The notes beneath the pieces are model-generated. The model was not told the origin of the DNA, did no database searches, and was given only the letters and a program-made list of their open reading frames with translations. Below, one piece after another: positions 1 to 5,026 of a stretch of 5,051 nucleotides of DNA (the first letter of the stretch is position 1; every line of letters begins with the position of its first letter). The stretch is taken from positions 1 to 5,051 of the forward strand of contig CADCWJ010000011.1 in NCBI GenBank assembly GCA_902806365.1, read 5' to 3'. The translations under genes and the position numbers were made by a program. The DNA comes from an uncultured Thermomicrobiales bacterium. Its GTDB lineage: Bacteria > Chloroflexota > Chloroflexia > Thermomicrobiales > UBA6265.

Positions 1-1
1 C

Positions 2-763
2 ATGCGAATTGCCATCTTCTCGGATGTGCACGGGAACGCGATCGCCTTGAATGCCGTGCTGGCGGACATCGACACTGCCGGCGGGGCCGATGCGCACTGG
101 GTGATCGGGGATGTCACCGACATGGGGAGCGATCCGATCCGGTGCATCTCCAGGTTGCAGGCACGGCTTGGGCTCTCCATCGTCCATGGCAATGGGGATC
201 GTGCGGTGGTCCGGAGCGATGCCGATGCGCTCGCCGGGCGCCTGCCCGGCACCGATCCGGACGAGGTTCGACGAAAGCTGATGTCTCTCGAAGAGGCGGC
301 CTGGGCACGGGGCGCAATCACCGCTGCCGGCCAGTTCGACTGGCTCGCATCGTTGCCGCTCGAGGTGAGGACGACGCTGCCGGACGGGACCCGGGTGCTG
401 CTGGTGCATGCCTCGCCGGGAACGGACGAGGGTACCGGTTTCCGGGCCGAGCAATCGGACGACGAGGTCCGTACAGGTCTCGGCTCACTGGATGTGGATC
501 TCGTCGTCGTTGGACACACGCACACACCGCTCGATCGCACGGTCGATGGCATCCGCATCGTCAATACCGGCAGCGTCAGCAACCCGGTGACGGTGGATCA
601 GCGCGCAATGTGGGTGCTGCTGGAGGCGGATGAGCAGGGATATTGTCTCGATCGGCGGTTCGTTGAATACGATCGGGAGGCGTACCTCCGCCAGGTTGCG
701 GACAGGCGCCATCCGGCGGAGGCGGCCATCCGATCGTTCTTCGAGCAGGCGGCCGGTACGTAG
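2..763 (+). CDS. Metallophosphoesterase, calcineurin-like superfamily, paralogue 1 (intact)
   Basis: A 253-residue cytoplasmic phosphoesterase of the two-metal calcineurin-like superfamily (YfcE/ApaH-type fold). The five metal-site blocks are visible in order: D8-x-H10 in SDVHGN, G36-D37, G63-N64-x-D66, H136 in LLVHASPG, and G171-H-T-H174. No signal peptide or membrane segment is seen. The ATG begins at base 2, so its ribosome binding site lies outside the window, but the MRIAIFSDVHGN start matches the two paralogues exactly in position. The family hydrolyses phosphomonoesters, phosphodiesters or nucleotides; the substrate cannot be read from sequence. Residue 65 is Gly, where paralogues 2 and 3 have Thr (GNTDR), and a region around residues 68-100 differs most between copies, which may reflect substrate divergence. 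It ends with TAG and converges on the cupin gene. Family assignment is secure; specific function is unknown. Confidence 0.93.
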   Translation: MRIAIFSDVHGNAIALNAVLADIDTAGGADAHWVIGDVTDMGSDPIRCISRLQARLGLSIVHGNGDRAVVRSDADALAGRLPGTDPDEVRRKLMSLEEAAWARGAITAAGQFDWLASLPLEVRTTLPDGTRVLLVHASPGTDEGTGFRAEQSDDEVRTGLGSLDVDLVVVGHTHTPLDRTVDGIRIVNTGSVSNPVTVDQRAMWVLLEADEQGYCLDRRFVEYDREAYLRQVADRRHPAEAAIRSFFEQAAGT

Positions 764-864
764 GGAGCGCCGGCGTGATCGCGTGGGCCAGGGTGTGGCG
801 GCGATTGCGGTCCACCGCGTTGCACCGATGCCGCTACCCGATGCTGACCGGGTCGGACGATCAC

Positions 865-883
865 AATGGACCGCATCCGCTCA
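865..883 (+). repeat. Half-site of a dispersed intergenic repeat
   Basis: The 19 bases AATGGACCGCATCCGCTCA match 3282-3300 with two differences (A for G at the 6th base, A for G at the 11th). The core is also seen inverted at 3322-3337 and 4174-4189. All these sites are intergenic, which argues for a genomic repeat family. Here the half-site runs directly into the hairpin at 882-898 and has no obvious second arm. A chance match is possible but unlikely for three sites in 5 kb. Confidence 0.5.
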
Positions 884-903
884 GGTGCTTTGCACCTGTC
901 TTT
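882..903 (+). terminator. Possible terminator hairpin between convergent genes
   Basis: CAGGTGC (882-888), loop TTT, GCACCTG (892-898) form a perfect 7-bp stem. It is followed by TCTTTC, a weak T-rich run on the plus strand. It lies 118 bases after the stop of the first phosphoesterase and just past the 3' end of the convergent cupin gene, where a shared terminator would be expected. The short stem and poor T-tract keep confidence modest; the reverse strand has no T-tract. Confidence 0.4.
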
Positions 904-914
904 CGGGATCGGCC

Positions 915-1304
915 CTACGAGTGGTGGTGGAGCTTCTCCGCCTCGTCGGCTTCGGCCTTGGTCTTGTGGATCGTGCCGTCCGGATGCTCGGCCGGTGAAT
1001 AGATCGTGTAGAGGCGCAGCGCCTCGCTGTCCGAGGTGTTGATCACGTTGTGCTCGGCGCCCGCCGGGACGACCACGGCCATGCCATCGGAGAGCGGATG
1101 CGTCTCTCCGTCGATGATCGCCTCGCCGGTGCCGGCCTCGATCCGGAAGAACTGGTCGCGATCGTCGTGATGCTCGGTGCCGATCTCCTCGCCGGGCTGG
1201 AGCGTCATCAGCACCAGCTGGCTGTGCGGTGCCGTGAAGAGCACCTTGCGGAAGTTCTCGTTCTCGAGGGTATCGGTCTCGATGTTCGTGCTGTAGCCGG
1301 CCAT
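915..1304 (-). CDS. Small single-domain cupin protein
   Basis: A 129-residue protein with one cupin beta-barrel. Motif 1 reads from G38 (PGEEIGTEHHDDRDQFFRIEAG): H45 and H46 are candidate metal ligands, and Q51 sits where the classical motif has Glu, common in this subgroup. Motif 2 is G74 with five residues, P80-A-G82, H85 and N89. The tail is acidic then His-rich (HHHS). The start is set by AAGGAG ten bases upstream of ATG at 1304; the longer open frame to 1496 would need to read through this ribosome binding site and has unrelated Arg-rich sequence. Cupins of this size bind a metal and act as small enzymes or ligand-binding proteins; the substrate is not evident. It is transcribed against paralogue 1 and divergently from paralogue 2, so it is probably its own transcription unit. 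It ends with TAG. Family confident, function unknown. Confidence 0.92.
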   Translation of the reverse strand: MAGYSTNIETDTLENENFRKVLFTAPHSQLVLMTLQPGEEIGTEHHDDRDQFFRIEAGTGEAIIDGETHPLSDGMAVVVPAGAEHNVINTSDSEALRLYTIYSPAEHPDGTIHKTKAEADEAEKLHHHS

Positions 1305-1597
1305 GATGGTGGTTCTCCTTGTACGTGATACTGGCATCGATCGATTCCGCAGGCGTCGTCGCAAGACGGGTGCCGATCGCGTGATGCGTGATGAGGGAAA
1401 GCCCGTCGGGATCACGAGAGCGGATGCGGCGTAACCTGTGGGGCATGCCGAGCGGTCTTCGGGCGTGCCGCGGGCGGACACACGAATCGACCACATGCAA
1501 TCGGGAGCGTGTCCTTTCGGGTCGATTCTGGTCCGCCCTTACGGATTCAGGGAGGGAGGGCGTTGTCCGTCAGTGATGGTTCCGGGAGGATGCCTTG
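1305..1597. other. Divergent intergenic region between cupin and phosphoesterase 2
   Basis: No gene is supported in this 293-base stretch. It should hold the promoters of two divergent units, but I see no convincing -35/-10 pair on either strand. It contains a hairpin (GGCATGCC at 1442-1449 against GGCGTGCC at 1462-1469, one G-T pair, 12-base loop). A GAGCGGATGCGG stretch at 1418-1429 matches the reverse complement of the repeat core at 865-883, possibly a degenerate copy. GGGAGGA at 1584-1590 is the ribosome binding site of the gene starting at 1598. Confidence 0.5.
1315..1320 (-). promoter_or_regulatory. Ribosome binding site of the cupin gene
   Basis: On the minus strand this reads AAGGAG, a near-perfect Shine-Dalgarno sequence, with ten bases to the ATG at 1304-1302. 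It fixes the start of the cupin and excludes the 64-codon upstream extension of the same frame. Confidence 0.8.
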
Positions 1598-2362
1598 ATG
1601 CGGGTTGCGGTGTTCTCGGATATCCAGGGTAACCCGCTGGCGTTCGATGCGGTGCTGGCCGATATCACGGTGACTGGGAGTGTCGATGTGCATTAGTTTG
1701 TCGGGGATACCGTCGCCAAGGGATACGATCCGGTCGGTGTGATGGATCGCCTGCTGGCGCTTCCCAACCTGATCGCCGTTCGCGGCAACACGGACCGGAA
1801 CACGGTCAGCGATACCTGGCGTGACCGGGCACCGACGCTGGACGAGGCGCAGGGGGATCGGGAGCAGCTCCTGCGCCTGATCGGTATGGTCCAGAGCTTT
1901 GCCTGGACACGCGGTGCGGTCACGGCGGCGGGGCACTACGACTGGATCGCCGCGCTGCCGCTGGACCATCGTACGACCCTCCCGGACGGCACACGCGTCC
2001 TGCTCGTGCATGCCGCACCCGGCAGGGACGGCGGGCTCGGGCTTCACGACGGGCAATTTCTGTCGGAGATGCGCGCCGCGCTCCGGGGAGCGGACGCCGA
2101 CCTGGTGTTCGCCGGTCATACCCATGCCCCGATGGAGCGGACCGTCGATGGCGTGCGCGTGATCAACCTGGGCAGCGTCAGCAATCCGGTGACGGACGAC
2201 AAGCGCGCGATGTGGACGCTGCTCGATGCCGATGCCACCGGCTATCGCCTGGAACGGCGATTCGTGGAGTACGATCGGGAGCAGGTGCTCCGGAATCTCG
2301 CCGCCGTTCACCATCCGTTGGCCGGGATAATCGGCGACTTCTTCCGGACGTCCCCTAGCTGA
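1598..2362 (+). pseudogene. Metallophosphoesterase paralogue 2, interrupted by in-frame TAG
   Basis: A 254-codon frame aligned end to end with its intact neighbours, starting at ATG 1598 with GGGAGGA seven bases upstream. Codon 33 (1694-1696) is TAG; both intact paralogues have Trp33 in the same DAHW context, so one TGG-to-TAG change explains it. Motif I is also damaged: D8-I-Q10 replaces D-V-H, removing a metal-ligand His. The remaining motifs survive: G36-D37, G63-N64-x-D66, H138, G173-H-T-H176, and the GSVSNP stretch after them. Translation would give a 32-residue peptide. A restart at GTG 1739 or ATG 1742 would give 206-207 residues without motifs I and II, and no good ribosome binding site precedes it. 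Apart from these lesions the frame is clean with normal codon use, so inactivation looks recent. It ends with TGA, 35 bp before paralogue 3, probably in one transcript. Readthrough or sequencing error could explain the TAG but not the H10Q change. Confidence 0.88.
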
Positions 2363-2383
2363 ACGGCAGTGCTCTCGCGCCAT

Positions 2384-2388
2384 GGAGG
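2384..2388 (+). promoter_or_regulatory. Ribosome binding site that fixes the start of phosphoesterase 3
   Basis: GGAGG lies nine bases before ATG 2398 and directly abuts the in-frame ATG at 2389. The spacing supports 2398, which also matches the N-terminus of the paralogues (MRVAVFSDVHGN); the upstream ATG would add three residues with no room for ribosome binding. Confidence 0.75.
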
Positions 2389-2397
2389 ATGCCAATA

Positions 2398-3171
2398 ATG
2401 CGTGTCGCGGTCTTCTCGGACGTTCACGGAAACTCGATCGCGCTCGATGCCGTGCTGGCGGATATCGAGGCGGCAGGGGGTGTCGATGCCCACTGGTTCG
2501 TCGGTGATGCGGCGGCGCTCGGGTTCGACCCGGTCGGTAGTGTGGAACGGATCGCGGCACTGCCGAACCTGACGGCGGTTCGCGGCAACACGGACCGCCT
2601 CACGATCTCCGACGACCCGGAGGCGAACGTCACCTTCGTCAAGCTGGCGGCCGAGGATCCGGACGCGGCGGTGCGGACCTTCGCGATCGTCCGCAACTTC
2701 GACTGGACGCGCGGCGCGATCACCTCCGCCGGGCTCTTCGGCTGGTTCGCGAACCTCCCGCTGGAGGCACGGGCTGAGCTGCCGGACGGGACGCGGGTGC
2801 TGCTTGTCCATGCCGCACCCGGAACCGATGAGGGAGCCGGGATCACCACCGGGCAGACCGACGAGGACCTGGGCGAGTTGTTGGACGGGATCGATGCCAA
2901 CCTGATGTTCGTCGGGCACACGCACAAGCCACTCGACCGAACCGTTGGTGGGGTGCGGGTGATCAACCTCGGGAGCGTCAGCAACCCGACGACCGCGGAA
3001 ATGCGCGCGATGTGGACGCTGCTCGAAGGGGACGAATCCGGCTATCGGGTAGAGCGTCGGCTGGTCGAGTACGACCGCAACGCGATGCTGGATCGGCTCG
3101 CGGGGGTGCATCATCCGACGGAGGCGTACATTCGCTCCTTCTTCGACGGCTCGAAGCGGGCGGGAAAGTGA
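2398..3171 (+). CDS. Metallophosphoesterase, calcineurin-like superfamily, paralogue 3 (intact)
   Basis: A 257-residue cytoplasmic phosphoesterase with all expected metal-site blocks: D8-x-H10 (SDVHGN), G36-D37, G63-N64-T-D66, H138 (LLVHAAPG) and G173-H-T-H176. Family-specific stretches shared with paralogues 1 and 2 include LPDGTRVLLVHA, RVINLGSVSNP, RAMWTLLE, VEYDR and a C-terminal HHP block near residue 238. It resembles the broken paralogue 2 more than paralogue 1: both share GNTDR, FVGD, the two-residue longer middle region that places the His at 138, and VHHP. That suggests copies 2 and 3 arose by the more recent tandem duplication. It follows paralogue 2 by 35 bp on the same strand and is likely co-transcribed with it, so it may have taken over that copy's role. 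Ends with TGA. Substrate unknown; class assignment strong. Confidence 0.94.
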   Translation: MRVAVFSDVHGNSIALDAVLADIEAAGGVDAHWFVGDAAALGFDPVGSVERIAALPNLTAVRGNTDRLTISDDPEANVTFVKLAAEDPDAAVRTFAIVRNFDWTRGAITSAGLFGWFANLPLEARAELPDGTRVLLVHAAPGTDEGAGITTGQTDEDLGELLDGIDANLMFVGHTHKPLDRTVGGVRVINLGSVSNPTTAEMRAMWTLLEGDESGYRVERRLVEYDRNAMLDRLAGVHHPTEAYIRSFFDGSKRAGK

Positions 3172-3239
3172 TCCTTGGCCGCAGGTTGGCGATGGTGAAG
3201 AACCGTTCGCTGGATTGAATGTGCTTCGGACGCGACGCG

Positions 3240-3339
3240 GCTGCTGGAATTCCCACGCTTCACAGATGATGGCGGAGCCATAATGGGCCGCGTCCGCTCA
3301 ATTGCCACGCAACTGCCTATTGGCGAATGCGGCCCATCG
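3240..3339. repeat. Hairpin-forming intergenic repeat, copy A
   Basis: About 100 bases related to 4097-4191. The 3' 42 bases (3298-3339) match 4150-4191 at 35 positions with no gap, including an identical stretch GCCTATTGGCG. The left edge GCTGCTGGAATTCCC (3240-3254) resembles 4097-4110. Within it, 3283-3298 can pair with 3322-3337: a perfect nine-base arm ATGGGCCGC against GCGGCCCAT, then further pairs with one mismatch and two G-T pairs. A small inner stem TTGC/GCAA is at 3302-3312. It begins 68 bases after the stop of phosphoesterase 3 and could also end that transcript, although no T-tract follows. No transposase is present; a small non-autonomous element or an extragenic palindrome family are the likely explanations. 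Confidence 0.65.
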
Positions 3340-3633
3340 CTCTGGACACGCTCTTACCTGCGGTCAGGATGACATCGGGCGAGGGGAGTACCGGAGAGCG
3401 GTGCCAATGGGCGGAATGCAAAAGGCGTGGTGAGCAGGCACGGCGACTGGTCCACCGGGATGCACGCAACCCTACCCTCCAGAGTCTGGAACGGGGGCAC
3501 GCCGTGTCGGGTGCACTGATCGAGGTCGGGGATTATGATGGGAGATCGCCCCATCGGGTTGGCGACATGCCAGGTGCCACGCACTTAGGTAGGGTCGCCG
3601 TCGAGTCGATGTATTATGGAAGCGAGGCTCCCC
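3340..3633 (+). other. Leader region upstream of the repeat-protein gene, no gene seen
   Basis: This 294-base stretch has open frames on both strands, but none has recognisable sequence or a ribosome binding site. A TATGAT at 3534-3539 resembles a -10 box, but the bases 17 upstream (GTGCAC) are a poor -35. A second A/T-rich hexamer TATTAT (3612-3617) is close to the next gene and also lacks a -35. GCGAGG at 3622-3627 is the likely ribosome binding site for the gene at 3634. Confidence 0.4.
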
Positions 3634-3945
3634 GTGAAACGCCTGATCCCCATGGCTCCTCATACGCCCGCCGCACGAAGCGGTCTGCTCGGCTACCGAG
3701 CTCCCGCCAGTCTCCTGAGCGCCTTCAGCGTCGGCAGCGTCCTGAGCTTCGTAAGCATCCTCAGCATCGGCAGTGCCGGCTCGATCCTGAGCATCGGGAG
3801 CTCTGGTTCCATCCTCAGCATCGGCAGCGCGGGATCGATTCTGAGCATCGGGAGTGTCGGGTCGGTGCTGAGCATCGGCGGCGCCGGCCAGTTCCTGAAC
3901 CGGCGGCGCACGGATGGTGATGTCCCCGCGCCTGTATCCGTCTGA
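3634..3945 (+). CDS. Nonapeptide-repeat protein (SIGSAGSIL type), function unknown
   Basis: A 103-residue protein I cannot assign to a named family. A basic N-terminus (MKRLIP, then R15 and R22) leads into an uncharged Ser/Gly/Ile/Leu core at residues 23-91, then a basic-polar tail starting with RRR at 92-94. The core holds five nine-residue units in register, residues 44-88: SIGSAGSIL, SIGSSGSIL, SIGSAGSIL, SIGSVGSVL, SIGGAGQFL. Two partial units precede them at 29-43. The GTG start at 3634 is chosen because GCGAGG lies six bases upstream; ATG 3616 would add six residues and ATG 3652 is also possible. Coding on this strand is supported by repeat units that differ mostly at synonymous third positions (ATC/ATT, GGC/GGG, CTG/CTC). 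With small residues at regular spacing it could form a beta-solenoid or amyloid-like stack, or a small-residue helix packing in a membrane; there is no clear signal peptide. It stands alone between two copies of an intergenic repeat. Confidence 0.72.
   Translation: MKRLIPMAPHTPAARSGLLGYRAPASLLSAFSVGSVLSFVSILSIGSAGSILSIGSSGSILSIGSAGSILSIGSVGSVLSIGGAGQFLNRRRTDGDVPAPVSV
3763..3897 (+). repeat. Five tandem 27-bp coding repeats
   Basis: Units at 3763-3789, 3790-3816, 3817-3843, 3844-3870 and 3871-3897 each begin AGCATCGG and encode one nonapeptide. They are diverged at the DNA level while the peptide is largely kept, so the array is not a fresh slippage product. The last unit is the most degenerate (SIGGAGQFL). 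Because 27 is a multiple of three, other frames on both strands are also periodic and open; these are shadows. Confidence 0.85.
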
Positions 3946-4006
3946 TCCGATCGCGGAAGCTCCACCTTCGCAACAAGCGATGCCCGCAAGGGTCCCGTGT
4001 AGCGAT

Positions 4007-4024
4007 CGCTCCTCCACCGGAGCG
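4007..4024 (+). other. Hairpin downstream of the repeat-protein gene
   Basis: CGCTCC (4007-4012) and GGAGCG (4019-4024) form a 6-bp stem with a six-base loop, 61 bases after the stop of the nonapeptide-repeat gene. No T-tract follows, so intrinsic termination is doubtful. Confidence 0.3.
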
Positions 4025-4044
4025 TCAACGATCATCTGACACTT

Positions 4045-4057
4045 GGCGCGTCGCGCC
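4045..4057. other. 13-bp palindrome GGCGCG-T-CGCGCC
   Basis: Two perfect six-base arms around one central T. It lies 19 bases before a larger palindrome. It could be an operator-like site or part of a structured 3' region; GC-only arms in a GC-rich genome make chance a real possibility. Confidence 0.35.
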
Positions 4058-4076
4058 CAACGCAGCAGGAGTCGGT

Positions 4077-4098
4077 GCTGCGGCGCCGGCGCCGCAGC
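4077..4098. other. Perfect 22-bp palindrome
   Basis: The half-site GCTGCGGCGCC is followed without spacer by its exact reverse complement. As RNA or single-stranded DNA it would form a very stable hairpin. It overlaps by two bases the left edge of repeat copy B. It has no T-tract, so a protein-binding site, a mobile-element end or a non-canonical terminator are all open. The symmetry is seen directly; the role is unknown. Confidence 0.6.
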
Positions 4099-4191
4099 TG
4101 CTGGAATCCCTCATAGGCAATTGCGGATCAATTGAGCAGACGCGGTCCTTCAATCGCGTTGCAATAGCCTATTGGCGGATGCGGCCCATCG
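4097..4191. repeat. Hairpin-forming intergenic repeat, copy B
   Basis: About 95 bases related to 3240-3339, with the best match over 4150-4191. Its folding differs from copy A. Here 4113-4135 pairs with 4150-4172, with 17 Watson-Crick and two G-T pairs of 23, around a 14-base loop; both arms carry ATAGGC then TTGC at the outer end (right arm inverted). The outer arm ATGGGCCGC that closes the hairpin in copy A is not kept on the left side of copy B. No open reading frame or transposase is in it. The two copies bracket the nonapeptide-repeat gene in the same orientation. Confidence 0.65.
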
Positions 4192-4504
4192 TCGCGGAGT
4201 TTGTGCCGACGTGAAGCAAGGGACCGTCCCTCGGGAGGACAGACGGCTACAGGGAGGCCTGTTGCGTACGGGAGGACACGGAGGGCTGTGGCTGGCTTCC
4301 CCCGACCACGCCGCCTAAGCCGAGGTGCGCTGGACGTGAGGGCACTCGCGAGCGTGCAATGGTATCCGCGTCTCATGGAGATCATTCCGGTGTTCGCCCT
4401 GCACGACTTGTATGGGGATCCCGGGACGAGTGGGGCATGTGACCCTGGCGAGGCGGCTTCTACACGCATGACCCGGACGGTGAACCTTCTACTATCGTGG
4501 GCGG
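4192..4504. other. Intergenic stretch upstream of the acetyltransferase, no gene seen
   Basis: No convincing gene is found in these 313 bases. Open frames on both strands cross it but have no recognisable motifs. It contains a direct repeat CGGGAGGACA at 4232-4241 and 4269-4278, 37 bases apart, of unknown meaning. The 3' end carries a possible promoter for the acetyltransferase frame. Confidence 0.4.
4468..4495 (+). promoter_or_regulatory. Candidate promoter directly before the acetyltransferase start
   Basis: TACTAT at 4490-4495 is a reasonable -10 box and ATGACC at 4468-4473 a partial -35, 16 bases apart. Transcription would then start at about 4502-4505, at or next to the ATG at 4505, giving a leaderless mRNA. 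This agrees with the lack of a clear Shine-Dalgarno sequence there. Only a pattern match. Confidence 0.3.
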
Positions 4505-5026
4505 ATGACGACTTCCCAAGCTGACGAATCCTCAACGGTCGAGCTGACGCTCATCCCGGAAGCGGCGCTGGAGGCGCTGCTGGCGGGTTCGCTCGCGGAG
4601 GCCAGCGAGATCATGGGGCTGGAGCTCCCGGAGTTCCACCTGACTCAGGAGCGGCACTGGCGGGTCCGGCTGTAGCAGATCCGCACCGATGCGGCCGTTG
4701 CTCCATGGCTTGCCCGGGCCGTGTATGGATGGTCGGCGGAGGCCGTTGTCGGGCGGGCCGGTTTCCATGGGCCACCCGATGACCGAGGGATGGTCGAGAT
4801 CGGGTATGCGATCGCGCCGGAGTTCCGCCGGTGTGGCTATGCGCGGGCGACTGTCGGGCAGTTGATCGCCTACGCGGCGGAGCATGGCGCGCGTGTTGAC
4901 CGGGTCAGCGTCAGCCCAGACAATCTCGGGTCGCTTGCGGGGATTCGCGCGGACGGGTTCCGGCACGTCGCGGAGCGGTGGACCGAAGATGGCCGGGAGT
5001 TGATCTTCGAGCACCCGGCCCGGTAG
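4505..5026 (+). pseudogene. GNAT family N-acetyltransferase interrupted by in-frame TAG
   Basis: A 173-codon frame of normal length for a single-domain GNAT enzyme, which transfers acetyl from acetyl-CoA to an amine; the acceptor is unknown. TAG at 4673-4675 (codon 57) cuts it in a region that reads RHWRVRL, stop, QIRTDAAVAPWLARAVY. The C-terminal part has GFHGPPDDRGMVEIGY (86-101), the acetyl-CoA pyrophosphate loop R108-R-C-G-Y-A113, SPDN (137-140) and the final strand around DGRELIFE (162-169). ATG 4505 is the only plausible start, since an in-frame TGA sits at 4481-4483, but no good ribosome binding site precedes it. A restart at GTG 4721 would yield 101 residues containing the CoA loop but lacking the N-terminal strands. 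The rest of the frame is uninterrupted, so the lesion is recent, a sequencing error, or a readthrough site (the context is CTG TAG CAG). It ends with TAG; nothing else is visible in the final 25 bases. Confidence 0.85.

Noticed and set aside
1305..1496. N-terminal extension of the cupin to 193 residues
   Set aside because: Arg-rich sequence unlike cupins, and the AAGGAG ribosome binding site points to ATG at 1304.
598..1500. 300-codon minus-strand frame overlapping the cupin gene and the end of phosphoesterase 1
   Set aside because: It runs through two real genes in the wrong frame and shows no motif; the cupin frame has its own ribosome binding site and both cupin motifs.
1739..2362. Phosphoesterase 2 downstream frame as a separate functional 207-residue gene
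   Set aside because: Lacks motifs I and II and has no good ribosome binding site; it is in the same frame as the upstream 32 codons and is the remainder of one broken gene.
1547..2560. 337-codon open frame on the minus strand across phosphoesterase 2
   Set aside because: Antisense to a frame with clear family motifs; the translation is Arg/Pro/His-rich with no recognisable domain, typical of GC-rich shadow frames.
2308..3114. 268-codon minus-strand open frame opposite phosphoesterase 3
   Set aside because: Shadow of an intact metallophosphoesterase; no ribosome binding site or motif.
3763..3897. CRISPR-like array of 27-bp units
   Set aside because: Units are contiguous with no spacers, diverge between copies and encode a periodic peptide in frame; no cas genes nearby.
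3327..3920. 197-codon plus-strand frame starting in repeat copy A and crossing the array (PEHRE-type repeats)
   Set aside because: Shadow frame made open by the multiple-of-three array; no ribosome binding site, and it starts inside the repeated element.
3693..4028. Minus-strand frame with LPMLRI/LPMLRM repeats that looks like a leucine-rich repeat protein
   Set aside because: It is the reverse strand of the 27-bp coding array; variation between units is synonymous in the plus-strand SIGSAGSIL frame, not in this one.
4128..4535. 135-codon minus-strand frame upstream of the acetyltransferase
   Set aside because: Begins inside the acetyltransferase frame and ends in repeat copy B; no recognisable sequence or ribosome binding site.
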